64,000 nucleotides of DNA, taken from an uncultured Bacteroidales bacterium. Its GTDB lineage: Bacteria > Bacteroidota > Bacteroidia > Bacteroidales > UBA932. The translations under genes and the position numbers were made by a program. Under the pieces are notes generated by a model that saw only the letters and a list, made by a program, of their open reading frames with translations, was not told the origin of the DNA and did not search any database. Where the stretch lies: NCBI GenBank assembly GCA_945487035.1, contig CALYTI010000007.1, positions 24,178 to 88,177 on the forward strand, given 5' to 3'. Below are positions 17,589 through 26,778 of this stretch, in pieces (the stretch's first letter is position 1; each line of letters begins with the position of its first letter).

Positions 17589-17609
17589 CCCCTCATTTTT
17601 GCGCTTTTG
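17573..17609 (+). repeat. Hairpin element copy D (right edge of island 1)
   Basis: AATGAGCAATTTTGACCCCTC then ATTTTTGCGCTTTTG, nearly identical to copy A and in the same orientation. Together they flank 7.4 kb of accessory DNA. It truncates the DUF3800 frame. Confidence 0.75.
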
Positions 17610-17652
17610 CAGGCGGCAGGCGGGCAGTTATACAGTTTTTGCAGAAATTTTG

Positions 17653-17660
17653 TAAATTTG
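17653..17660 (+). promoter_or_regulatory. -7 box for the GNAT-panE-like-pgi run
   Basis: TAAATTTG, 29 nt before the ATG at 17690. No good -33. Confidence 0.5.
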
Positions 17661-17689
17661 CAGCGATTTGCTAACTAAAACCTGAAATA

Positions 17690-18820
17690 ATGAAACCCAT
17701 TCTAAAGGTAGTAGAGGGGAAACGTGATTTGACAAAATTCATTCACTTCCCGGAAAAACTGTACAAAAATGACAAATGGTGGGTACCGGCACTCATCTCT
17801 GACGAGTACAACACCCTCCAGGCAAGCAAAAATCCGGCATTCGACTACTGCGAAGCCAAACTGTGGCTCGCCCTTGACGAAAAAGGCAATGTGGTCGGAC
17901 GCGTAGCCGGAATCATAAACCACGAAGCCAACAAATGCTGGAACGAACAGACCGCCAGATTCGGATGGATAGACTTCATCGAAGACCAGGAAGTTCTCGA
18001 CACTATGCTTGCGGAAGTCGAGAAGTGGGCAGTGGACAAGGGTATGGTCAAACTCAAAGGACCTCTCGGCTTCACAGACCTGGACAAGGAAGGCCTTCTG
18101 GTAGAAGGTTTTGAGCAGCTCTCCCCTTTCACCTGCATATACAATTTCCCTTACTATGGTCCTATGCTCGAAAAGGCCGGCTTCACCAAGGATGCCGACT
18201 GGACCCAGAGAATCGTCACCGTCCCGGATGAATTCCCGAGAATGATGAAACTCGCGGATGCCATTGCTGAAAGGGCAGGAGTGCACGTAGTCCAGATCAA
18301 GAACAAGAAAGAACTCCGCAAGGAAGCCGATTACCTGTTCCGCAAAGTCTACAACGAGACATTCGCACCTCTGTACGAGTTCGCTCCAGTAAATGACCGT
18401 CAGATAGACCAGTACATCAACTCGTACATCACGATATTGGATAAGGACTTCATCAGCATTATCCACGACAAGGACGAGCGCATCGTAGCTTTCGCCATTA
18501 CCGTACCTTCCCTGTCGAAGGCCGTGCAGAAAGCCAAGGGACGCCTCTTACCTTTCGGAATCTTCCCTATACTGAAAGCCCTGCACCGCAACGACACCCT
18601 CGAAGCCCTGATGATAGGCATACACCCTGATTATCAGAGCAAGGGACTGCAGGTGCTCCTCTTCAAGCAGATTCACGAAAACGTAATCAGGCGCGGGGAC
18701 ATCAAGACTATGATTATGAACCCTCAGCTCGAAGAGAACGTCAAGGTACAGATGATATTTGACGAATACAATCCTCAGCCGTATATGCGCAGGAGGAGTT
18801 ATGTAAAAGAATTGAAATAA
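17690..18820 (+). CDS. GNAT-like N-acetyltransferase
   Basis: This 376-aa cytosolic protein shows GNAT-like features in its C-terminal half (EALMIGIHPDYQSKGLQVLLF, resembling the acetyl-CoA-binding motif A). The N-terminal half begins FPEKLYKNDKWWVPAL, a family conserved in Bacteroidetes. The substrate is not known. Its stop overlaps the ATG of the next gene by one base, making a three-gene run with pgi. Confidence 0.65.
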   Translation: MKPILKVVEGKRDLTKFIHFPEKLYKNDKWWVPALISDEYNTLQASKNPAFDYCEAKLWLALDEKGNVVGRVAGIINHEANKCWNEQTARFGWIDFIEDQEVLDTMLAEVEKWAVDKGMVKLKGPLGFTDLDKEGLLVEGFEQLSPFTCIYNFPYYGPMLEKAGFTKDADWTQRIVTVPDEFPRMMKLADAIAERAGVHVVQIKNKKELRKEADYLFRKVYNETFAPLYEFAPVNDRQIDQYINSYITILDKDFISIIHDKDERIVAFAITVPSLSKAVQKAKGRLLPFGIFPILKALHRNDTLEALMIGIHPDYQSKGLQVLLFKQIHENVIRRGDIKTMIMNPQLEENVKVQMIFDEYNPQPYMRRRSYVKELK

Positions 18821-19821
18821 TGAGAGCAGCAATTTACGGAGCCGGTTCCCTCGGAACGATACTCGGCGCATTCATCACAAAAAAAGGAGGTCAGATTGAC
18901 CTCATCAACCGCAACAAAGCTCACATTGCGGCGCTCAAGGCAAACGGAGCTACCGTCACAGGAACCTTGCAGTTCAACCAGAAGGTCACAGCCCTCACCC
19001 CTGATGAGATGAACGGCCGTTACGACATCATCTTCCTTATGACCAAGCAGTTGCAAAACAAGGAAGTGGTTACCTTCCTGAAGGACTACCTCGAGGACGA
19101 CGGAGTTCTCGTAACCCTTCAGAACGGAATTCCCGAATACGAAATCAGCGAAATAGTAGGTGAAGACCGCGTCCTCGGCTGCACCGTAGCCTGGGGTGCT
19201 ACAATGGGAGAGCCCGGCACCTGCGAACTCACATCCTCCCCTGACAGCCTCACCTTCTCACTGGGAAGCCTGAGCAGCAAGCGCAGTGCCCATATGGGCG
19301 AAGTCAAGGCCCTGTTGGAAATGATGGGACCGGTGGAAATAGATGAGAACTTCATCGGAACCCGTTGGAGCAAGCTCCTCATCAACGCTGCATTCTCCGG
19401 AATGAGCGCAGTGTGCGGAAGCACATTCGGAGAGGCTGCATCGGACAAGGCATCACGCAAAATCGTGCAGGCCCTCATCAAAGAGTGCATAGATGTCTGC
19501 GCCAAGGGCGGAATCCGAATCGAGCCTATCCAGGGCAAGGATGTAGTCAAGCTTCTGGACTACCACGGACCAATCAAAAAGGCCATATCTTTCGCAATCA
19601 TCCCTATTGCCATCAAGAAGCACGCGCTTCTGAAGGCAAGTATGCTCCAGGACCTTGAGAAAGGCAAGCTCTGCGAGGTGGATGCCATCAACGGCGTCGT
19701 ATGCAACTATGGCCGCAAAGTGGGCGTCCCTACCCCTTGCAACGACAAGGTGGTGGAAATACTCCACAAATGCGAAAAGGGTGAGCTCAAACCGTCCTTC
19801 GACAATGTAAAGTTGTTCTAA
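18820..19821 (+). CDS. Ketopantoate reductase (ApbA/PanE) family protein
   Basis: This 333-aa NAD(P)-dependent reductase has the Rossmann motif YGAGSLGTILGAF (residues 5-17), LVTLQNGIPE, and the C-terminal catalytic Lys segment TRWSKLLINAAF. PanE reduces 2-dehydropantoate to pantoate for coenzyme A, but several paralogues act on other 2-keto acids, so panE is not assigned. It is co-transcribed between the GNAT gene and pgi. Confidence 0.8.
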   Translation: MRAAIYGAGSLGTILGAFITKKGGQIDLINRNKAHIAALKANGATVTGTLQFNQKVTALTPDEMNGRYDIIFLMTKQLQNKEVVTFLKDYLEDDGVLVTLQNGIPEYEISEIVGEDRVLGCTVAWGATMGEPGTCELTSSPDSLTFSLGSLSSKRSAHMGEVKALLEMMGPVEIDENFIGTRWSKLLINAAFSGMSAVCGSTFGEAASDKASRKIVQALIKECIDVCAKGGIRIEPIQGKDVVKLLDYHGPIKKAISFAIIPIAIKKHALLKASMLQDLEKGKLCEVDAINGVVCNYGRKVGVPTPCNDKVVEILHKCEKGELKPSFDNVKLF

Positions 19822-19835
19822 ACGAAACAAATACA

Positions 19836-21164
19836 ATGGTAAAAGTCAATTTGGGAGGCTGCAGCTCCTTCGTAAAAGATGCAGATTATAAAGCTTATGT
19901 AAACAAGGCCTTAGAGGCATTTGACACACTTCAGGCAGAAAACGGTGCCGGAAATGACTTCCTCGGCTGGAAAACTCTTCCGGTCGATGTAAGCGAAGAT
20001 ATCATCAGCTCCTGCGAGCAGGTCCGCGACAGCTGGAAGGCCAAGGGCGTTGACCTGGTGATTGTCATCGGTATCGGCGGTTCCTATCTTGGAGCCCGCT
20101 GCGCCATCGAAGCCCTAAGCCACTGTTTCGTGCGCAAGGAGGGTAACCCTCAGGTAGTATTTGCCGGCAACAACCTCAGCGAAGAGTATCTCGCGGAGCT
20201 TATGGACCTCGCAAAACTGCGCAACACCGCAATCATCGTGATTTCCAAGTCCGGAACCACCACTGAGCCGGCTGTTGCATTCAGAATCTTCAAGGAATAT
20301 GTGGAGCAGACCTACGGCAAAGCTGAGGCAGCAGAGCGTATCGTAGCCATCACCGATGAGCACAAGGGCGCTCTCAAGACACTTTCCACCCAGGAAGGCT
20401 ACAAGACATTCATTGTTCCTGACAATGTGGGAGGCCGTTTCAGCGTTCTCACTCCGGTAGGACTTCTGCCGATTTGCGTTGCAGGCTTCGACATCCGCGC
20501 AATGCTCAAGGGTGCCGCAGACGAGCGCGAGTCACTTCTCGTAAAGGGTGAGGACAACAGCGCCGTACAGTATGCCGCAATGCGCAATCTCCTGCACACC
20601 GAAGCCGGCAAGGCTGTCGAGATTCTGGTGACCTATAGTCCTAAGCTCGTTTACCTCGCAGAATGGTGGAAGCAGCTCTACGGCGAGTCCGAAGGCAAGG
20701 ACGGCAAGGGCATATTCCCTGCCAGCGTCAACAACACCGCCGATCTCCACTCAATGGGACAGTTCATCCAGGAGGGCAGCCGCGTGATGTTCGAAACCCT
20801 CATCAATGTGGAGAACGCAAACAGGAGCGTAGTTATTGGCAGCGACGAGCAGAACCTCGACAAACTCAACTACCTCGCAGGCCAGCATGTTGACCACTGC
20901 AACGCAATGGCCCAGCTCGGAGTCAAGGTAGCCCACATCGATGGCGGAGTACCTCAGATGGAAGTCAGCATCGAGCGCATCGACGAGTACAACCTCGGAA
21001 GCATATTCTACTTCTTCGAGTTCGCCTGCGGCATTTCAGCCTATGTGCTTGGCGTGAATCCGTTCAACCAGCCGGGCGTAGAGGCCTACAAGAAGAATAT
21101 GTTTGCGCTGCTGCGCAAGCCTGGCTTCGAGGCCGAGACCGAGGCAATACTTAAGAGGATATAA
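19836..21164 (+). CDS. pgi: Glucose-6-phosphate isomerase
   Basis: This 442-aa enzyme interconverts glucose-6-phosphate and fructose-6-phosphate. Typical segments are VIGIGGSYLGAR, ISKSGTTTEPAVAFR (sugar-phosphate site) and GRFSVLTPVGLLP, and a C-terminal NPFNQPGVEAYK with the family's Gln-Pro-Gly-Val-Glu. Length and order match short bacterial Pgi proteins. The 3' end overlaps the convergent M28-like gene by 14 bp. Confidence 0.95.
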   Translation: MVKVNLGGCSSFVKDADYKAYVNKALEAFDTLQAENGAGNDFLGWKTLPVDVSEDIISSCEQVRDSWKAKGVDLVIVIGIGGSYLGARCAIEALSHCFVRKEGNPQVVFAGNNLSEEYLAELMDLAKLRNTAIIVISKSGTTTEPAVAFRIFKEYVEQTYGKAEAAERIVAITDEHKGALKTLSTQEGYKTFIVPDNVGGRFSVLTPVGLLPICVAGFDIRAMLKGAADERESLLVKGEDNSAVQYAAMRNLLHTEAGKAVEILVTYSPKLVYLAEWWKQLYGESEGKDGKGIFPASVNNTADLHSMGQFIQEGSRVMFETLINVENANRSVVIGSDEQNLDKLNYLAGQHVDHCNAMAQLGVKVAHIDGGVPQMEVSIERIDEYNLGSIFYFFEFACGISAYVLGVNPFNQPGVEAYKKNMFALLRKPGFEAETEAILKRI

Positions 21165-22074
21165 TAGAGAGCCATCTCGAAATACAAAGGACGCGGGCAC
21201 GCAGGACCTCATAATCAAGGGTTTCGGGCGTGTCCGTGCTCTTGTTTGTATTGAGTGTGACACCGGAAGTGAAGACTACGGCAGGAACACCGGCTTCAAG
21301 GAAAACCCTCTGTTCCCCTATCTTGCGGTAGAACAGGCGGGTAAACTTGTCGCTGCGGTAGTAGTCATAGTAGAGCTTGAGGCCAGGCAGACGCGCGCAG
21401 GAGCGCAGCGAAGAGTCATACCGCTCAGCCCCAAGGGCTATGAGGAAGCGGCGGTGCTTCAGTTCGACAGGCGCAAGGGTACTTCCTACAGTATCCAGAT
21501 TTACCATCAGGCGGATATTGCGCTTTCCGAGCAGACAAAGCAAATCGCGTGCGCCCGCGTAATCGCTGCTATGGCCGTCGAACGCAACGAAGATAATGCC
21601 GTCGCGCGGGCTTGACGGTGCATTATGAGCCAGGGAAATCAGTGCCGCAACTCCTGAGGCGTTGGCATCCGCACCCGGGTAGAGGCGCCCGTCCACGGTA
21701 CCCAGGCCGTCGTAATATGCTCCCACCACTATCCATTTGCCGGAAGTCCCCGGGATACAGCCTACGACATTGCGTCCCCGTGCTCCCGAAGGCAGTTCAA
21801 AGGAATGGAACCACTTTCCTGAGAAGGGCTGAAGTCCCGCCCTCTCGAAACTGCGCTTGATCCAGGCGGAGCAACGTAAGGCAGCGCTGTCAGCGCTCGC
21901 ACGCCCCCCGAACTGGGGACTGCACAGGGCTTCCACATTCCAGCGGAGGAAGTCCGCACCCATAGCGGAACGGTAGGTCACAGGAGGCATCACATCGAAG
22001 TCCCGGGCTGCCATAGGCAGACCGGAAAGACAGAGCAGCAGGGCTGTCAGATATAATTTGGCTCCAGGTTTCAA
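21151..22074 (-). CDS. Peptidase M28-like protein lacking several metal ligands
   Basis: A TTG start at 22074 gives 307 aa with a good signal peptide (KLYLTALLLCLSGLPMAA); a longer frame from 22146 would overlap the divergent TPR gene and hide the signal, so it was rejected. The M28 aminopeptidase order is clear: GAYYDGLG (118-125), GADANASGVAAL (134-145), FVAFDGHSS (162-170), VNLDTVGS (191-198), STDTPETLDY (279-288). Compared with active relatives, the HxD His is Tyr120, the Glu-Glu pair is His168-Ser169, and the final His is missing. It may be a non-catalytic secreted protein. Confidence 0.7.
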   Translation of the reverse strand: MKPGAKLYLTALLLCLSGLPMAARDFDVMPPVTYRSAMGADFLRWNVEALCSPQFGGRASADSAALRCSAWIKRSFERAGLQPFSGKWFHSFELPSGARGRNVVGCIPGTSGKWIVVGAYYDGLGTVDGRLYPGADANASGVAALISLAHNAPSSPRDGIIFVAFDGHSSDYAGARDLLCLLGKRNIRLMVNLDTVGSTLAPVELKHRRFLIALGAERYDSSLRSCARLPGLKLYYDYYRSDKFTRLFYRKIGEQRVFLEAGVPAVVFTSGVTLNTNKSTDTPETLDYEVLRARVLCISRWLSIISS

Positions 22075-22092
22075 ATTGGGCACGAAAAATGT

Positions 22093-22100
22093 TATATTTG
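22093..22100 (+). promoter_or_regulatory. -7 box for the TPR gene
   Basis: TATATTTG, 24 nt before the preferred ATG at 22125. An earlier start at 22089 would lie within this box. Confidence 0.5.
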
Positions 22101-22124
22101 CAGGATTGCAAAAATAAGCAAAAA

Positions 22125-24110
22125 ATGGGAGTTCACGGCAAAACAATAAGCAAAGCGCTCGGCCTGATGGTAGGCCTGCTGCTGTGCATTCCCGCTTACT
22201 GCCAATGGGACAAGGATGTACTGCAGTTCAGAGGCAGGCTTGCGCTAAGTGACGGCAAGTATTCACAGGCCATCGAGCAATTCAACATACTGGTAGCCCT
22301 TCAGGACAACGACTGCTGGACCTACTTCTACAGAGGAATAGCCAAATACAATCTCGGAGATGTGAGGGGCGCCCTTGCCGATTTCGAGAAAAGCGTGGAA
22401 ATCAATCCCGTATTTACCAACGGCTACCACTACAGGGCCATCACCAAAAGCCGTCTGGGCGAATACGACGAAGCCCTCAAAGACTTCGAAAAGGCCATCA
22501 GCCTGCGTCCCGGCAACAACGGCATATATTTCAGCCGGGGAGTAACCTATTTCCTTGCCCAGCGCTTCGACGAGGCTGTTTCCGACTTCGACCGTTACCT
22601 GCGGCACGAGCCGAACGACCCTTCCGCCTACCTCAACAGGGGAGCCGCCCATCTGTATCTCGGAGACACGCTCAAAGCCCTGAACGATTACAACAAAGCC
22701 ATCAAACTGGACCGCTACGACCCTGAAGGATACATCAGGCGGGCCCGGCTCAACGCCAAGAGGGAGTTATGGGACGAAGCCATAGAAGACCTCAACATCG
22801 CCATAGAACTGGATAAGGAAAACACCTTCGCCTACTACCACCGCGGTCTTATGTATATGGAGACCAGGGATTGGAACAAGGCAATGGCGGATCTCAACAA
22901 GGTGCTGGAAAACGAGCCCGGCAATGCCCTGACCCTCTACAACAGGAGCATACTCTATATGAATGTAGGCGAATATGAAATGGCTCTGGACGATATGGAC
23001 AGGGTCATCAATATCAACCCGGGCAATGTGCTTGCCTACTTCAACAGGGCAGCCTGTTTCATAGAACTCGGCAGATGGCGCAGCGCCCTTGCCGACTACA
23101 CCAGGGCCATAGAACTTTATCCGGACTTCGCCAAGGCCTACCAGAACAGGGCCTATGTGGAGAACCATTTGGGAATGCAGAAAGAATCAAAGGCGGACTA
23201 CGAGACTGCGCGCCGCAAGGTCGAAGAGTACCAGAAAGGTCTGATTTCCGTAGAGTCATTTGCCGACACCTCGAAACGCTACGGTTCCCTGATCGATTTC
23301 GATGCGGACTTCGTAAACAAGAACTTCAACGACGAACTGCTGCAGCACAGGGACATAGATATCAGGCTTAGGCCTATGTACAGGGTAGTCATAAGCAACA
23401 CATCAGATGACAGCAAACTCGCCTTCTCCAATGCTTACGAGAATCCGAGTGCAGAAGCCTTCTTCAAGACCCTGCCTCTGCCTGCGAGGATGGCTTCTTC
23501 CAACGATGCAGGTGTCGCAGGCAGCAGCCTTGCCGGCTACGAGAAGTCGCGCTCCGACATAGCTTTCCTCTACGGAGTCAAAGCGGTGAAGGACAAACAA
23601 TACAACCAGGCCCTGAGCCATTACAATACGGCTGTGGAGGGCTCTGAAGGCACAAGCAAAGCCTTCTACCTCACCAACAGAGCCGTACTCAAGGCTGAGA
23701 TGGTGGACTTCATAGCATCCATAGAAAACAATGTCCAGACCCTGTCAATGGATGACCAGGGCGCCGTAAAGACCAGGGTTAACGACAGGGCCGCAAGGAG
23801 CTACGACTACTCAGATGCACTTGCGGATATGGAAGAGGCCGTCGCGCTCTCCCCTGACCTGGCGTGGATGAATTTCAACCTCGGAAACCTCTACTGTCTG
23901 CAGAGCCAGCCGGTAAGAGCTATAGAACAATATGACAAGGCCATCAGCGAATACCCGGCAATGGGTGATGCGTATTTCAACCGCGGCCTGGTGCTGATAT
24001 TCCTCAGGGACAAGGAAAAGGGCTGCATAGACCTTTCCAGAGCCGGAGAACTCGGTGTCAAGGACGCCTACAGCGTAATCGGCAGATACTGCAAGGAGGC
24101 CTTAGAATAG
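22125..24110 (+). CDS. Secreted/periplasmic TPR-repeat protein
   Basis: Starting at 22125 gives 661 aa with a signal peptide (KALGLMVGLLLCIPAYCQ). About nine tetratricopeptide repeats follow in residues 25-340 (for example DVRGALADFEKSVEINP and EYDEALKDFEKAISLRP). A mid-region without clear repeats follows, then two or three more TPRs near the C-terminus. Such proteins scaffold envelope complexes; partners are unknown. It lies 7 bp before an MsbA-like exporter and is probably co-transcribed with it. Confidence 0.82.
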   Translation: MGVHGKTISKALGLMVGLLLCIPAYCQWDKDVLQFRGRLALSDGKYSQAIEQFNILVALQDNDCWTYFYRGIAKYNLGDVRGALADFEKSVEINPVFTNGYHYRAITKSRLGEYDEALKDFEKAISLRPGNNGIYFSRGVTYFLAQRFDEAVSDFDRYLRHEPNDPSAYLNRGAAHLYLGDTLKALNDYNKAIKLDRYDPEGYIRRARLNAKRELWDEAIEDLNIAIELDKENTFAYYHRGLMYMETRDWNKAMADLNKVLENEPGNALTLYNRSILYMNVGEYEMALDDMDRVININPGNVLAYFNRAACFIELGRWRSALADYTRAIELYPDFAKAYQNRAYVENHLGMQKESKADYETARRKVEEYQKGLISVESFADTSKRYGSLIDFDADFVNKNFNDELLQHRDIDIRLRPMYRVVISNTSDDSKLAFSNAYENPSAEAFFKTLPLPARMASSNDAGVAGSSLAGYEKSRSDIAFLYGVKAVKDKQYNQALSHYNTAVEGSEGTSKAFYLTNRAVLKAEMVDFIASIENNVQTLSMDDQGAVKTRVNDRAARSYDYSDALADMEEAVALSPDLAWMNFNLGNLYCLQSQPVRAIEQYDKAISEYPAMGDAYFNRGLVLIFLRDKEKGCIDLSRAGELGVKDAYSVIGRYCKEALE

Positions 24111-24117
24111 GATATAT

Positions 24118-25947
24118 ATGAAAGAATTCTGGAAAATAATCAAAAGATATGTAAGGCCTTATGTGGGCTACCTTGGCGGTTCGGTGCTGCTGAACATTCT
24201 GTCCGCAGTATTCAATGTCTTTTCCTTCTCGCTTCTGATACCGATTCTGAAGATGCTTTTCGACACCTCGGGAGCAAGCTTCGAATTCATTCCCTGGGGG
24301 CAGGTGCGCGACTTCGGCGATATTACAGGCAATATCTATTACTTTGTGGGCGGCTGGATTGAAACCTACGGACACAGTCGCGTCCTGCTCGGGCTCTGCC
24401 TTACCTTCTGCGCCATCACTCTCATAAAGACCACCTGCTATTTCGGTTCATCAGCGGTTATGGTACCTATCCGCACAGGCATAGTGAGAGACTTGAGGAT
24501 GGAAATCTACCGCAAAATACTCTCTCTGCCAATCGGCTTCTTCTCCCAGGAGAGAAAGGGCGATATCATAGCCCGTATCAGCGGAGATGTGGGGGAAGTC
24601 GAGAGCTCAATCACCAGCACCCTGGATATGCTGATCAAGAACCCTATCCTGATTATCATCTACCTCACGGTGCTGTGCTTCATGTCCTGGCAGCTGACCC
24701 TGTTCACCATCATCTTCGCACCGGTTATGATATTCATTATGAGCCTTATAGGACGCAAGCTGAAGGCCCGCTCCCTGGAGGCTCAGAAATACTGGAGCGA
24801 CACTATGTCGCAGGTGGAGGAGACTCTCGGAGGCCTTCGTATCATAAAGGCTTTTCTGGCTGAGAAGAAGATGGGAGATCGTTTCAACAAGGTTACGGCC
24901 GGGATGAAGCGCAAAAACACCCTTGTAGGAGTGCGCCAGGCCAGCGCCCATCCGGTCAGCGAATTCCTGGGCACAGTGATGATTGCAATCGTGCTTTGGT
25001 TCGGAGGTACGCTCATCATCAGCGAAAGCACAACCATAGACGCCCCTGCTTTCATAGCATATATGACTATACTGTACAGCATAATCCAGCCGATTAAGGA
25101 CCTTTCGAAGGCAGCTTATGCGGTACCTAAGGGTCTTGCATCAATGGAGCGTATCGACAAGATTCTGGATGCAGTCAATCCGCTTGAGGAACCTTCCGAG
25201 CCTCTGGAACTCGGCAGCTTCAGGAAGGAAATCCGCTTCAGGGATGTGGATTTCACTTACGACGGAAGCCGTATGATTCTTCAAGGCATCAACCTGACCA
25301 TAGAAAAGGGCAAGACCGTTGCGATTGTAGGTTCGTCCGGAGCCGGAAAGTCCACTCTCGTAGATTTGATTCCACGATTCTATGATGTATGTGCAGGCAG
25401 CGTGGAAATAGACGGGAAGGATGTGCGCAAGCTAAGGCTCGCAGACCTTCGCTCTCTCATCGGCAATGTGAACCAGGAGCCTATTCTGTTCAATGACACC
25501 ATTTACAACAACATAGCCTTCGGAGTCGAGGACGCTACCCCTGAGCAGGTCGAGGCAGCGGCAAAGATTGCCAATGCACACGACTTCATTATGGAAAAGC
25601 CTCTCGGCTACCAGGAAAACATCGGCGACCGCGGTTCGAAACTCTCGGGAGGACAGAGACAGAGAATCTCCATTGCCCGGGCCATACTCAAGAACCCGCC
25701 TATTCTCATTCTCGACGAGGCTACGGCTTCGCTGGATACGGAATCCGAAAGGCTGGTGCAGGAAGCCCTCGACAGGCTTATGTCCACCCGCACTACCATT
25801 GCCATTGCACACAGGCTCTCTACCGTCAAGAATGCGGATGAAATCATTGTAATGTCCGAAGGCAGGATAGTGGAGAGGGGAACCCACGACCAACTTATTG
25901 AACAGGGAGGAATATACAGGAAACTATATGACATGCAGTCCCTCTAG
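24118..25947 (+). CDS. ABC exporter, MsbA-like (fused permease-ATPase)
   Basis: This 609-aa half-transporter has six transmembrane helices in residues 1-330 and an ATPase with Walker A VGSSGAGKSTL (about residue 406), Q-loop NVNQEPILF, signature LSGGQRQRISIARA (about residue 514), Walker B ILILDEATASLD and H-loop IAHRLST. It is close to lipid A/lipid exporters, but drug or peptide transport is possible. It sits between a TPR protein and a VanZ protein whose start overlaps its end by 20 bp. Confidence 0.9.
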   Translation: MKEFWKIIKRYVRPYVGYLGGSVLLNILSAVFNVFSFSLLIPILKMLFDTSGASFEFIPWGQVRDFGDITGNIYYFVGGWIETYGHSRVLLGLCLTFCAITLIKTTCYFGSSAVMVPIRTGIVRDLRMEIYRKILSLPIGFFSQERKGDIIARISGDVGEVESSITSTLDMLIKNPILIIIYLTVLCFMSWQLTLFTIIFAPVMIFIMSLIGRKLKARSLEAQKYWSDTMSQVEETLGGLRIIKAFLAEKKMGDRFNKVTAGMKRKNTLVGVRQASAHPVSEFLGTVMIAIVLWFGGTLIISESTTIDAPAFIAYMTILYSIIQPIKDLSKAAYAVPKGLASMERIDKILDAVNPLEEPSEPLELGSFRKEIRFRDVDFTYDGSRMILQGINLTIEKGKTVAIVGSSGAGKSTLVDLIPRFYDVCAGSVEIDGKDVRKLRLADLRSLIGNVNQEPILFNDTIYNNIAFGVEDATPEQVEAAAKIANAHDFIMEKPLGYQENIGDRGSKLSGGQRQRISIARAILKNPPILILDEATASLDTESERLVQEALDRLMSTRTTIAIAHRLSTVKNADEIIVMSEGRIVERGTHDQLIEQGGIYRKLYDMQSL

Positions 25948-26341
25948 AAAGGCGCTCCTTCTGTGGAGAATATTGCTGCTGCTCTATCTTGGAGCCGTGG
26001 CCTGGGTATGCTTCAGCAAACCGGACAGCCTGCCGTCGGTACCTCAATGGGATTTCATCATTCCATTCGACAAAGTCGTGCATTTCTGCCTCTTTCTCCC
26101 CTTCCCCATAGTTGCCTTTTTCTCCTTGAATGTCAAAAAGAAGCCTATGCTGGCAGTTTTGGCTTTTCTGCTTATCGGATTAGTTCTCGCGGGATGTACC
26201 GAGCTGATTCAGGGGTTCACTGAGTACAGGAGCAAGGATGTGATGGATTTTGTTGCGGACGGAGCCGGACTTACTGCAAGTTCTGTTCTTTTGGCTCTTT
26301 ACCTTCTTTTTTCCGGAAAATCACGAACTCGTTCATACTGA
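25928..26341 (+). CDS. VanZ-family membrane protein
   Basis: Starting at 25928 gives 137 aa with four hydrophobic helices and VanZ landmarks: DKVVHFCLFLPFP and GCTELIQGFTEYRSKDVMDFVADGAG. VanZ-like proteins are small inner-membrane proteins of unclear function, some linked to glycopeptide resistance. The start lies inside the end of the ABC gene. The 3' end overlaps the convergent GtrA gene by 71 bp, unusually long for this window. Confidence 0.8.
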   Translation: MTCSPSRKALLLWRILLLLYLGAVAWVCFSKPDSLPSVPQWDFIIPFDKVVHFCLFLPFPIVAFFSLNVKKKPMLAVLAFLLIGLVLAGCTELIQGFTEYRSKDVMDFVADGAGLTASSVLLALYLLFSGKSRTRSY

Positions 26342-26726
26342 AATTCAGGATACCGGAGAAGCATAGAGCAACGAGGTTACAGATAACCGGGTCCCACTTG
26401 AAGGCAACAGCCACACCGTTGAGAATCAGCATTTTGAGTATGAAAGCGGAAATGCAGGAGAGATTGTATTTCCAGAAATGGCCAAAGAACACACCGGATT
26501 TCTTCCTGTTGATTCTGTCTTTCCAGACATAGAAATATGCAGTCAGATAGTTTACAAATACTGCGCATTCGAAAGAAATGCAGGGAGATACTATATATTG
26601 CTCGAAGTGGCTGTCTCCAAACAAAAAGTGGGTGAGGCACCATAGCACGAAGGTGTCGGTAACAGTACCCAGCAGAGTCGTAAAACTGTACTTTGCTATT
26701 TTTGTGAATAAGCCCTTGATATCCAT
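26271..26726 (-). CDS. GtrA-family membrane protein
   Basis: Starting at 26726 gives 151 aa (MDIKGLFTKIAKYSFTTLLG) with four transmembrane helices and GtrA features such as NYLTAYFYVWKDR and NLVALCFSGILNFSMNEFVIF. GtrA proteins are thought to flip polyprenyl-linked sugars in surface polysaccharide modification. A longer frame to 26774 adds a poorly fitting leader. No glycosyltransferase partner lies next to it; it is divergent from pheA. Confidence 0.82.
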   Translation of the reverse strand: MDIKGLFTKIAKYSFTTLLGTVTDTFVLWCLTHFLFGDSHFEQYIVSPCISFECAVFVNYLTAYFYVWKDRINRKKSGVFFGHFWKYNLSCISAFILKMLILNGVAVAFKWDPVICNLVALCFSGILNFSMNEFVIFRKKEGKEPKEQNLQ

Positions 26727-26778
26727 TTGAGCAGACTGGTTTACAAATATAGTAATTTTTTGTTTCCCAAGCATTTGT

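Noticed and set aside
21151..22146. Longer start for the M28-like gene at 22146
   Set aside because: It would overlap the divergent TPR gene and its promoter and bury the signal peptide behind 24 poorly fitting residues.
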